From DATJFQ01 sp035495555 (lineage in GTDB: Bacteria > Acidobacteriota > Vicinamibacteria > Vicinamibacterales > 2-12-FULL-66-21): a DNA stretch of 64,000 nucleotides. The notes under the pieces are model-generated. The model was not told where the DNA came from. It ran no database searches and was given only the letters and a program-made list of their open reading frames with translations. Numbering within the stretch: position 1 is the stretch's first letter; each line of letters starts with the position of its first letter. The position numbers and the translations under genes are program-made. Of this stretch, positions 7,493-15,331 are shown one piece after another. The stretch spans positions 62,001 to 126,000 of the forward strand of contig DATJFQ010000022.1 of assembly GCA_035495555.1 (NCBI GenBank). Reading direction: 5' to 3'.

Positions 7493-9916
7493 TTGTCGAC
7501 GAGCGCCCTCTCCCGGCGGCTGAGCGAGTTCGCAGGTGTCGCGCTGTTTGCCGCCGCGCTCATCTGGTTCATTTCGCTCGCCAGCTACAGTGCGTCCGAC
7601 CCGGTGTGGTTCTTCAACACCGGCTCCGATCTCGCGCCGGCCAACTTCGCGGGCCGCGTCGGCGCGTTCCTCGCGGAGCTGTCGTTTCAGGTGTTCGGCT
7701 ACGCGGCGTACCTGATTCCCGCGATTATGGCGGTCATCGGCTGGCATTATTTCTGGTGCCGCGTCGTGGATGCGGCTTACACGAAAATCCTCGGCGCCAT
7801 TCTGCTCTTCAGTTGCGCTGCGGCGTTCCTGGCGCTGGCCTTTGGCGCCGCCGGCGCGGGCGGCAAGGATTTCCGGCCCGGCGGGGTCGTGGGCGATCGC
7901 CTCGCCAGCCTGTTGTCGGCATACCTGAACCGCACCGGATCGATCATCCTGATCCTGACGCTGCTGTTCCTCGCCGTGATTCTGTCGACGCAGTTCTCCT
8001 TCGGCAGGCTCTTCGGCGCCCTGTTCCAGCTCGCCCACGATCGCTGGACGACGATCCTGGCCGCGATGCGGGAACGGCGGGAAGAGAAGCGCCGCGACAA
8101 GCAGCGCCAGGAAGTGCTCAGGAAGCACCTCGGCAAAGACGGCAAGGATCCGAAGCCGGGCAAAGACACCAGGGAGCCGCAGATCGAACGCGCCGCGCGG
8201 GAGAAGGCGATCGCGGTGGCCAATGTCGAGAGCGCTCCCCGCGCGGCTCGCGAAGCGGAAGAATCGACGGCTGAGCCGCCGAGGAAAGCGTCGAAGACGG
8301 CTGCCATGGTCAACGCGGCTGCCGCGGCGTTGAAAGCCGCGTCGTCGAGGCCGACGCCTCCGCCGCCCATCAAGCGGCCGCCACCCGTCGCCGCGGCTCC
8401 GACGCTGCCGCTCTCCGAGCCCGAGAAGGCGCCCATCGAACGGCGGAAGGGCGCGTTCACGCTGCCGCCGCTGGCGCTCCTCGATGCCGCCAAGGGGGAG
8501 CGCAAGATCGACGAGCGCGAACTGATGGAGGGCGCCCGTCTCCTCGAGGAGAAGTGCCGCGAGTTCTCCGTCGAGGGCACCGTCGTCCAGATCCACCCGG
8601 GTCCGGTGGTGACGACCTACGAATTCAAGCCCGACGCGGGCGTGAAGTACAGCAAGATCACGGGCCTTGCCGACGATCTCTGTCTGGCGATGCAGGCGGA
8701 GTCCGTCATCATCGACCGCATACCCGGCAAATCGACGGTGGGCATTCAGATTCCGAATCCCCATCGTGAAGCGATTTCGCTGCGCGAGCTGCTCGAGTCG
8801 GACGCCTACAAGCGCTCGCATTCGAAGCTGACGATCGCGCTCGGGAAAACGATCCACGGCGAACCGTTCGTCAGCGATCTCGCGACGATGCCGCACCTGC
8901 TCATCGCGGGCTCAACGGGCGCGGGCAAGTCGGTCAGCGTCAACGCGATGATCACGAGCATCCTGATGCGCGCGACGCCGGACGACGTGCGATTCATCAT
9001 GGTCGATCCCAAGCGCCTGGAGCTGGGGATGTACGAAGACATCCCGCACCTCCTCACGCCCGTGGTGATGGACCCGAAGCTGGCGTCGAACGCGCTGCGG
9101 TGGGCCGTCCGCGAGATGGAAGAGCGCTACAAGATCCTCGCCGCGTTCGGCGTCCGCAACATCGAGCAGTACAACCGCAACGTCCGGGCGATGCAGGAGG
9201 AGAAGAAAGGCGAGCCGCTCCTCGACGACAAAGGCAACGAGATCAAGCCGCTCCCGTTCATCGTCGTGCTGATCGACGAGCTGGCGGACCTGATGATGGT
9301 GGCCGGCAACGAAGTCGAAGAGTCGATCGCGCGACTGGCCCAGATGGCGCGCGCGATCGGCATTCATCTCGTGCTCGCCACGCAGCGTCCGTCGGTCGAC
9401 GTCATCACCGGCCTGATCAAAGCGAACCTCCCCGCCCGCATCTCGTTTCGGGTCTCGTCGAAGATCGATTCCCGCACGATCCTCGACGGCAACGGCGCCG
9501 AGCAACTGCTTGGCAAGGGGGACATGCTGTATCTGCCGCCCGCGTCCTCCCGCTTCCTGCGGCTGCACGGCCCGTACATCTCGGAACAGGAAAGCGCCCG
9601 GCTCGCGAGCTTTCTGCGGAAGCAGGCCAAACCCTCGTACGACACCACGATCACGGCGGACGAGAAGGGCGGGCAGGAAGCGATGCAGTTCGAGAAGGAC
9701 GACTTGTACGACGAAGCCGCCCGGATCGTCGTGTCGAGCGGACAGGCATCGATCTCGTATCTGCAGCGGCGCCTCCGGATTGGATTCAGCCGCGCCGCGC
9801 GGCTGGTCGACATGATGGAAATGGACGGCCTCGTGTCCCCCGCCGCGGGCGGGAAGGCCCGCGAGGTCCTCGTGAAGAAGGACTATTTCGACGAAGTCGA
9901 CGCCCAGCTTCGATAG
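7493..9916 (+). CDS. ftsK: DNA translocase FtsK/SpoIIIE
   Basis: 807 residues from TTG 7493, only 2 nt after rnj. Four N-terminal membrane segments (about 13-31, 65-87, 99-120, 149-165). A charged, Ala/Pro-rich linker follows (~180-330). The motor domain has Walker A GSTGAGKS (G473-S480), Walker B VVLIDELADL and the RecA-like signature NLPARISFRVSSKIDSRTI. The C-terminal gamma winged helix (~735-800: SISYLQRRLRIGFSRAARL) reads KOPS-like sequences. It pumps chromosomal DNA through the division septum. The start is a TTG with no strong ribosome binding site; coupling to rnj is likely. Confidence 0.96.
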   Translation: MSTSALSRRLSEFAGVALFAAALIWFISLASYSASDPVWFFNTGSDLAPANFAGRVGAFLAELSFQVFGYAAYLIPAIMAVIGWHYFWCRVVDAAYTKILGAILLFSCAAAFLALAFGAAGAGGKDFRPGGVVGDRLASLLSAYLNRTGSIILILTLLFLAVILSTQFSFGRLFGALFQLAHDRWTTILAAMRERREEKRRDKQRQEVLRKHLGKDGKDPKPGKDTREPQIERAAREKAIAVANVESAPRAAREAEESTAEPPRKASKTAAMVNAAAAALKAASSRPTPPPPIKRPPPVAAAPTLPLSEPEKAPIERRKGAFTLPPLALLDAAKGERKIDERELMEGARLLEEKCREFSVEGTVVQIHPGPVVTTYEFKPDAGVKYSKITGLADDLCLAMQAESVIIDRIPGKSTVGIQIPNPHREAISLRELLESDAYKRSHSKLTIALGKTIHGEPFVSDLATMPHLLIAGSTGAGKSVSVNAMITSILMRATPDDVRFIMVDPKRLELGMYEDIPHLLTPVVMDPKLASNALRWAVREMEERYKILAAFGVRNIEQYNRNVRAMQEEKKGEPLLDDKGNEIKPLPFIVVLIDELADLMMVAGNEVEESIARLAQMARAIGIHLVLATQRPSVDVITGLIKANLPARISFRVSSKIDSRTILDGNGAEQLLGKGDMLYLPPASSRFLRLHGPYISEQESARLASFLRKQAKPSYDTTITADEKGGQEAMQFEKDDLYDEAARIVVSSGQASISYLQRRLRIGFSRAARLVDMMEMDGLVSPAAGGKAREVLVKKDYFDEVDAQLR

Positions 9917-9925
9917 GCGGTCCCT

Positions 9926-11740
9926 ATGAAACACTCGATTCTGACTCTCGCGCTCGCGTTCGGCCTGCTTGCCGCGCCTCCGGCATTTGCCGCGAACAGC
10001 GCGCGCGACATGTACAACCGCGCGCAAGGTGAGGAGCACGCCGTTCGATCGGCGTCCAGCCCGTCACAAGCGGCGGTGCGGCGTGTGGTCGCCGCGTACG
10101 AACGCATCGTCCTGAAATATCCGGCGAGCGGGTACAGCGATAACGCACTCTGGCAGGCCGCCAATCTGTCCCTGCTCGCCTATCAGCGTTTCGGCGATGA
10201 GGCGGACCGGGACAAAGCGCACAAGCTGTTTGCGGCGCTCAGGTCGCAGTACCCGTCGAGTAAGTTCGCGAAGAGCGCGAGAGCCGCCGATGCGGCCGCC
10301 GTTGGGGATGCGGACTCGACCCCCGCGTCCCCTGCGGACGCGGAATCCACGGATGCCGATCGGACGGCGGCGCCGGCCATCGGCGCCGCGCAGACATCAG
10401 CCGATACGAAGGGCGCTACCGCCACTACAGGGAAGAAGGAATCCCGGCCGGTCCCTGGCACCGTCCTGCTCAAGGACATTCACCGCACGCTCATGCCCGA
10501 TGGCGTCCGGATCACGATCGATCTCGGGAGCGAAGTGTCCTACCACCAGGAAGAAGTGGACAACCCGAAGCGCGTGTTCTTCGATCTGAAGGGCGTCAGC
10601 GCCGCGAGTTCGCTGCAGGACACAGCGCTGAAGTTCGACGACGACGTCGTGCGCGAGATTCGGCTGGGCCGCCATCCCCAGAACACAACCCGGGTCGTCA
10701 TGGATCTCGAAGGCATCGACGCCTACAACGTGTATCCGATGTACGCGCCATACCGGCTCGTCATCGACTTCAAGCGATCCGCGACGGCGAAGGCGACGGG
10801 GACGGTCCCGCCGCCGCTCGTGGCATCGCTCCCCGCTCCGCAGCCGCCGACCGAATCGAACCCGGCCCCGCTGGCCGCGCCCGCCGCGCCGCCGGCGCCC
10901 AAGCCCGACGTGAAGGCCGCAAAAACGGATGCCAGGGCCACCCTGCCGTCGAAACCGGCAGCCAGCGTCGCGGTCGCGCCTCCCGCCGCGAACTCGAACG
11001 GCAAGTTCTCGCTCTCGCGGCAGCTCGGCCTCGGTGTTTCGCGCATTGTCATCGACGCCGGCCACGGTGGCCACGATCCCGGCGCACAGGGTAACGGCAT
11101 CAACGAATCGGAGCTGACGCTCGACATCGCGCAGCGGCTGGAGAAGCTGCTCGACAAGCAGCCAGGCGTCGATGTGGTGATGACGCGCGATACCGACGTC
11201 TTTATCCCGCTCCAGGAACGCACCGCGATCGCGAACCGCGAAGGCGCCGATTTGTTCCTGTCCATTCACGCGAACGCCAGCCGCAGTCCGGCCGCGCGCG
11301 GCATCGAGACGTACTTCCTGAACTTCGCGACGAATCCGGAAGCCGAAGCCGTCGCGGCGCGCGAGAACGCGGGTTCCGCCCAGTCGATGCACAACCTGCC
11401 GGACATCGTGAAAGCGATCGCGCTCAACAACAAGATCAACGAGTCGCGCGACTTCGCCGAGACGGTTCAGAAGTCGATGGTGCGCCGGCTGAAAACGAAA
11501 AACAAGACGCTGCGGGACCTCGGCGTGAAGCAGGCGCCGTTCGTCGTGCTCATCGGCGCCGGGATGCCCAGCGTGCTCGCCGAGATGTCGTTCCTGACGA
11601 ACAAGCAGGAAGGTGCGCTGCTCAAGACCGGCGCGTACCGGCAGCAGATTGCTCAGGCGTTGTTCGACGCCGTGGTGTCGTACCAACAGGCATTGAAGAA
11701 GCAGACGACCGTGACGGCGAAGAAAGCCACTGAGTTCTAA
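9926..11740 (+). CDS. N-acetylmuramoyl-L-alanine amidase (AmiC type) with TPR and AMIN domains
   Basis: 604 residues. Signal peptide 1-22. A helical TPR-like segment (~25-120) is followed by a low-complexity linker, an AMIN domain (~178-283) for septal peptidoglycan or envelope targeting, a second Ala/Pro linker, and the Amidase_3 catalytic domain (~373-590). Zinc/catalytic residues are visible in DAGHGGHDPGA, NESE, SIHANAS and LAEMSFLTN. It splits septal peptidoglycan during daughter cell separation. It lies 9 nt after ftsK, pairing septal DNA pumping with septum splitting. The N-terminal TPR is an addition compared with E. coli AmiC. Confidence 0.93.
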   Translation: MKHSILTLALAFGLLAAPPAFAANSARDMYNRAQGEEHAVRSASSPSQAAVRRVVAAYERIVLKYPASGYSDNALWQAANLSLLAYQRFGDEADRDKAHKLFAALRSQYPSSKFAKSARAADAAAVGDADSTPASPADAESTDADRTAAPAIGAAQTSADTKGATATTGKKESRPVPGTVLLKDIHRTLMPDGVRITIDLGSEVSYHQEEVDNPKRVFFDLKGVSAASSLQDTALKFDDDVVREIRLGRHPQNTTRVVMDLEGIDAYNVYPMYAPYRLVIDFKRSATAKATGTVPPPLVASLPAPQPPTESNPAPLAAPAAPPAPKPDVKAAKTDARATLPSKPAASVAVAPPAANSNGKFSLSRQLGLGVSRIVIDAGHGGHDPGAQGNGINESELTLDIAQRLEKLLDKQPGVDVVMTRDTDVFIPLQERTAIANREGADLFLSIHANASRSPAARGIETYFLNFATNPEAEAVAARENAGSAQSMHNLPDIVKAIALNNKINESRDFAETVQKSMVRRLKTKNKTLRDLGVKQAPFVVLIGAGMPSVLAEMSFLTNKQEGALLKTGAYRQQIAQALFDAVVSYQQALKKQTTVTAKKATEF

Positions 11741-11750
11741 ATTCCGGCTC

Positions 11751-11778
11751 AATCACCAATCACCAATCATCAATCTAC
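11751..11778. repeat. short heptamer array (AATCACC-type x4)
   Basis: Four 7-bp units: AATCACC twice, AATCATC, AATCTAC. The last unit runs into the TACAAT -10 of the next gene. It shares the 7-bp period of the other arrays in the window but has a different unit sequence. Confidence 0.6.
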
Positions 11779-11781
11779 AAT
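11776..11781 (+). promoter_or_regulatory. -10 element for leaderless small gene
   Basis: TACAAT followed by 6 nt and then GTG 11788, the same spacing as lexA. The -35 region is inside the AATCACC repeat and is a poor match. Confidence 0.45.
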
Positions 11782-11787
11782 GGTGAG

Positions 11788-12024
11788 GTGCTCCAGCAAC
11801 ACGGCCCGATCATCGTTCAGGTCGTCGAACAGCCGGTCAAGCAAACCTCTTACGGCGACGTCATCCTTGGCGCCATCGGGGTTGTGGGCGTCGGCCTGGT
11901 GCTGGCCGCGGTGCTCGGCGCGATCCTCGGCGGGATTCTGATCCTCATCAAGCGCTGGCGCGCGCAGCACGGCTACGAGCCGGATCCAGTCGCCGAGAAC
12001 CCCTACCGTATCTCGCCGTTCTGA
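11788..12024 (+). CDS. small single-pass membrane protein, unknown function
   Basis: 78 residues from GTG. A polar N-terminus (~1-22) precedes one long hydrophobic segment (~24-54, ILGAIGVVGVGLVLAAVLGA and onward), then a basic and Tyr/Pro-rich tail ending NPYRISPF. The positive KRWRAQHGY after the helix predicts an N-out/C-in orientation. A -10 hexamer 6 nt before the start supports expression from its own leaderless promoter. No recognised family. Confidence 0.65.
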   Translation: MLQQHGPIIVQVVEQPVKQTSYGDVILGAIGVVGVGLVLAAVLGAILGGILILIKRWRAQHGYEPDPVAENPYRISPF

Positions 12025-12046
12025 AGCCCGCCCGACCGGCTGCGTT

Positions 12047-13561
12047 TCATTTCATTCTGAACGCGAGCTCCGCGAGCGTTCGGACGGCCACGCCGGTTGC
12101 GCCTTTCGGCTGGTACGGCTTCCCGTCTTCGGCCCACGCCGTGCCAGCGATGTCGAGATGACACCAGGGCCGATCACCGGCGAACTCCTTCAGGAAGATC
12201 GCGGCGGTGCACGCGCCGGCCGGCCGGCCGCCCGAGTTCATCATGTCGGCGACCTCGCTCCGGATTTGATCGCTGTACTCCTCGTAGAGCGGCAGCGGCC
12301 ACGCGCGGTCGCCTGCGACTGCCGCCGCGTCGCCCACCGTATCGCGCCACGCGTCCGGCGTGCCGAACAGCCCTGACGCCGCTTTTCCAAGCGCCACCAC
12401 GCATGCGCCGGTAAGCGTGGCGACGTCGACCAGATGCGTCGCGCCGCGCTGCTGCGCGTACCACAGGCCGTCGCCCAGAATCAGGCGTCCTTCCGCGTCG
12501 GTATTGATCACTTCCACGGTTTTGCCGCTCGCGCCCGTCAGCACGTCGCCAGGCTTGATCGCCCGCCCGCCCGGCATGTTCTCCGTCGTCGGGACGACGG
12601 CAACGACGCGGATGGGCGCACGGAGGAGAGCAATCGCGCGCATCGCACAGATGACCGCGGCACCCCCTGCCATGTCGTCTTTCATCCGTTCCATGCCGTC
12701 GGCGGGTTTGATCGAGATGCCGCCCGTGTCGAAGGTGATGCCCTTTCCCACGAGCCCGAGCACCGGCGCGGCCGGCGCGCCGGGCGGCTCGTGACGCAGC
12801 ACGATCAGCCGCGGCGGCTCGGCGCTGCCGCGAGCCACGCCGAGGAGCAGCCCCATTTTCAGGCCCGCGATCGCGTGCTCGTCGAGGATCTCCACGCCAA
12901 GCCCGGCGGCGCGCGCGATCTGCGCCGCGCGATCCGCGAACACGCGCGGCGTGAGCACGTTCGAAGGCTCGTCGCAGAGGCGCTTGGCGATGTTGACCGA
13001 TTCGCCCATCACCGTGCCGCGCTCGACGGCGGCGACCAGCGCGCTCGAATGCGGCGCCGGCACCACGACGACAATCTCTGTCGGCGGGGCGCCACCGCGG
13101 TCGCCCGTCTTGTACAACCCGGCTTCGTAGGCGCCGGTCATGAGCCCTTCCGCCGCGGCCTGTGCGGCCTGCGCGTCGGTAATCCCCGACACCTCCTCCG
13201 CGTGCCGCACGAGGAACGCAATGCGGGTCAGCCTGCGCTGGCGCGCTGCGAGCGCTGCGGTCGCGGCGATGCGACGGAGGCGCTCGAGGTCGAACGACGC
13301 GGGCTTGCCCGCGCCGACGATTGCGATGCGGCGCGCCTTCCAGTCGCGCACGAGCGGGGTGACAAACAATTCGTACGGGCGCCCGGCGAGTTCGCCCGAT
13401 TGCAGCGCCCGTGTGATCTCCCCGCCGGCCGCGACATCGAGTCCGTCAACGGGGGCGCGCGCCTCCCCTTCGAATATCGGAATGACGAACAACTCGGTTT
13501 CAATCGCCGGCGGCGCATCGACACTCAGCCGTACTAGAGACGCAGACACAGGAACGGACAT
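12047..13561 (-). CDS. pepA: leucyl aminopeptidase (M17, PepA)
   Basis: 504 residues, normal for M17. The N-terminal domain (~1-170) is variable. The C-terminal catalytic domain has GKGITFDTGGISIK with metal and catalytic Lys residues, KDDMAGGAA, and the signature NTDAEGRL near 352-359. It removes N-terminal residues from peptides using two metals in a hexamer; family members can also bind DNA. It is divergent from the PKD-like gene, with a shared symmetrical -10 region. It converges on the small membrane protein gene, with only 22 nt between stops. Confidence 0.95.
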   Translation of the reverse strand: MSVPVSASLVRLSVDAPPAIETELFVIPIFEGEARAPVDGLDVAAGGEITRALQSGELAGRPYELFVTPLVRDWKARRIAIVGAGKPASFDLERLRRIAATAALAARQRRLTRIAFLVRHAEEVSGITDAQAAQAAAEGLMTGAYEAGLYKTGDRGGAPPTEIVVVVPAPHSSALVAAVERGTVMGESVNIAKRLCDEPSNVLTPRVFADRAAQIARAAGLGVEILDEHAIAGLKMGLLLGVARGSAEPPRLIVLRHEPPGAPAAPVLGLVGKGITFDTGGISIKPADGMERMKDDMAGGAAVICAMRAIALLRAPIRVVAVVPTTENMPGGRAIKPGDVLTGASGKTVEVINTDAEGRLILGDGLWYAQQRGATHLVDVATLTGACVVALGKAASGLFGTPDAWRDTVGDAAAVAGDRAWPLPLYEEYSDQIRSEVADMMNSGGRPAGACTAAIFLKEFAGDRPWCHLDIAGTAWAEDGKPYQPKGATGVAVRTLAELAFRMK

Positions 13562-13569
13562 GAGGCGAA

Positions 13570-13577
13570 ATTATAGT
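13570..13577. promoter_or_regulatory. overlapping divergent -10 elements
   Basis: ATTATAGT reads TATAGT rightward (13572-13577) and TATAAT leftward (13570-13575). The leftward element lies 8 nt before the pepA ATG and the rightward one serves the PKD-like gene. Both -35 regions are weak. Confidence 0.55.
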
Positions 13578-13615
13578 CTGCTAAGATGGCAGGAGCCCGT
13601 CTCCTGGGGAACGCC

Positions 13616-14056
13616 ATGAAGAAGTACTCTCTGCCGCTCGTGATCGCCTTCACACTCTCCGCGGCTGCGGTGGTGTCCGCTGGCGCCGACAAGAATTCCG
13701 ACAAGGCCAAGAAACCCTCGCTCAAGGTGAAGGCCTCTCCCGCGATTGCGTTCTCTCCCGCCAGGGTCGTCCTGACAGGCGATCTGAGCGGCGGGAACAG
13801 CGACAACGAACAGTTGTACTGTGCGGCCATCGAGTGGCAGTGGGGCGACGGCACCAAGTCGGATCAGAAAGCCGACTGCGATCCGTACGTCGCCGGCAAG
13901 AGCGAGGTCAAGCGCCACTTCGTCGTCGATCGGGTGTTCGACACGTCGGGCGATTATCACGTGACGCTGACCTTGAAGCAGAAGGACAAGGTCGTGGCGA
14001 TCGGCAGCACGCTCGTCAAGATCAGACCCGGTCTGCGGGACGGCGGCGGGATTTAG
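13616..14056 (+). CDS. secreted PKD-like domain protein
   Basis: 146 residues from ATG 13616, which has GGGGA upstream; an in-frame ATG at 13586 would add 10 residues. Signal peptide ~1-22 (MKKYSLPLVIAFTLSAAAVV). The mature part has the PKD/Ig-like pattern: IEWQWGDGTKSD, then DTSGDYHVTLTLKQKDKVV. Two cysteines flank the WGDG core. Such domains usually mediate extracellular binding; the target is unknown. Followed by a long perfect hairpin and a convergent thiolase gene. Confidence 0.8.
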   Translation: MKKYSLPLVIAFTLSAAAVVSAGADKNSDKAKKPSLKVKASPAIAFSPARVVLTGDLSGGNSDNEQLYCAAIEWQWGDGTKSDQKADCDPYVAGKSEVKRHFVVDRVFDTSGDYHVTLTLKQKDKVVAIGSTLVKIRPGLRDGGGI

Positions 14057-14068
14057 AGGGATCAAGAA

Positions 14069-14138
14069 AACTCCCAATTCCCAACTCCCAATTAAGTCTC
14101 AATGCGCGTTGGGAATTGGGAGTTGGGAATTGGGAGTT
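14069..14138. repeat. perfect 25-bp inverted heptamer repeat between convergent genes
   Basis: Left arm 14069-14093 (AACTCCC, AATTCCC, AACTCCC, AATT) is the exact reverse complement of 14114-14138. The loop is 20 nt. The units are the TTGGGAN heptamer of 823-892. The hairpin sits between the ends of 13616-14056 (+) and 14152-15330 (-) and could act as a bidirectional terminator or RNA 3'-end stabiliser, although no long U-run follows. Confidence 0.92.
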
Positions 14139-14151
14139 GACGTCGCCAGCG

Positions 14152-15330
14152 TCAGACCTCTATCACCATTGCCGTTCCCATCCCGCCGCCGATGCAGAGC
14201 GATGCGGCGCCCCGGCCGCCGCCACGGGCGAGCAGGGTGTGGACCAGCGTGACCAGCACGCGGGCACCGCTCGCGCCGATCGGGTGGCCGAGCGCGATCG
14301 CGCCGCCGTGGGCATTGACCTTCGAGGGATCCAGCTTCAACTCACGGACGACCGCGAGCGATTGCGACGCGAACGCCTCGTTCAGCTCGATCGCGTCGAG
14401 CGCCTCGAGCGTCACCTGTGCGCGCTCGGCGGCGCGGCGAAGCGCTTCGACCGGGCCCATCCCCATAATCATCGGGTCGATCCCGACGGTGCAGTACGAC
14501 AGAATCCGCGCAAGCGGCGTTCGGCCGTTCTTCGTCGCCCACGATTCCGTCGACACGACGAGCGCGGCCGCGCCGTCGTTGATCCCCGATGCGTTCCCGG
14601 CGGTGACGCTACCCTCCTTCGTGAATGCCGGCTTCAGGACCGCCAGCTTCGCGGCGGTCGTTCCGGGACGCGGATATTCGTCTCTGGTCACCTTCAGCGT
14701 CGGGCCTTTGCGCTGAGGGACCTCGACCGGCACGATCTCCGTGTCGAACACGCCTGAATTGACGGCGCGTTCGGCGCGCGCCTGACTTTCCGCCGCGAAC
14801 GCGTCCTGATCGGTCCGCGAGACGTTGTAGCGTTTCGCCACTTCCTCCGCTGTCATCCCCATATGGCACCGGTTCAGCGCACACGTCAGCCCTTCGCTGA
14901 GCATCGAGTCGATGACCTCGCCATTGCCCATCCGGTACCCCCAACGCGCGCCCCTCAGCACGTACGGCGCGTTGCTCATCGACTCGGTTCCCCCCGCGAG
15001 CATCAGGTCGATGTAGCCAGCCTTCACGGCTTCCACCGCGTGCACGACGGCCTGCAAGCCGGATCCGCATACGCGATTGACGGTCTCGCCCGGGACTTCC
15101 ACCGGGACCCCGGCCGTGATCGCGGCCTGGCGCGCGACGTTCATGCCGGCGCCGGCCTGCAGCACGCAGCCCATCACGACGTCGCCGATATCAGCCGCCT
15201 TGACGTCCGCGCGCGCGATCGCTTCGCGAATGACGACGGCGCCGAGATCCACCGCGGTCAGGTCCTTGAACACGCCGCCGAACGAGCCAATCGGCGTGCG
15301 GCAGGCAGAGAGAATGACGGCATTTTCCAT
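14152..15330 (-). CDS. acetyl-CoA C-acetyltransferase (thiolase)
   Basis: 392 residues, typical biosynthetic/degradative thiolase II length. Acyl-binding nucleophile C88 (VNRVCGSG), H349 (ALGHPIGASG) and C379 (SLCIGGGMG) are all present. Converts acetoacetyl-CoA + CoA to two acetyl-CoA, or the reverse. It starts 1 nt after the end of the acetoacetyl-CoA synthetase gene (15332). The pair would take acetoacetate to acetyl-CoA, or support polyester/ketone metabolism. It is the last gene of the aromatic superoperon. Confidence 0.94.
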   Translation of the reverse strand: MENAVILSACRTPIGSFGGVFKDLTAVDLGAVVIREAIARADVKAADIGDVVMGCVLQAGAGMNVARQAAITAGVPVEVPGETVNRVCGSGLQAVVHAVEAVKAGYIDLMLAGGTESMSNAPYVLRGARWGYRMGNGEVIDSMLSEGLTCALNRCHMGMTAEEVAKRYNVSRTDQDAFAAESQARAERAVNSGVFDTEIVPVEVPQRKGPTLKVTRDEYPRPGTTAAKLAVLKPAFTKEGSVTAGNASGINDGAAALVVSTESWATKNGRTPLARILSYCTVGIDPMIMGMGPVEALRRAAERAQVTLEALDAIELNEAFASQSLAVVRELKLDPSKVNAHGGAIALGHPIGASGARVLVTLVHTLLARGGGRGAASLCIGGGMGTAMVIEV

Positions 15331-15331
15331 A

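Noticed and set aside
6725..8896. Long minus-strand frame opposite rnj and ftsK
   Set aside because: Antisense shadow; the plus-strand genes have complete family motifs.
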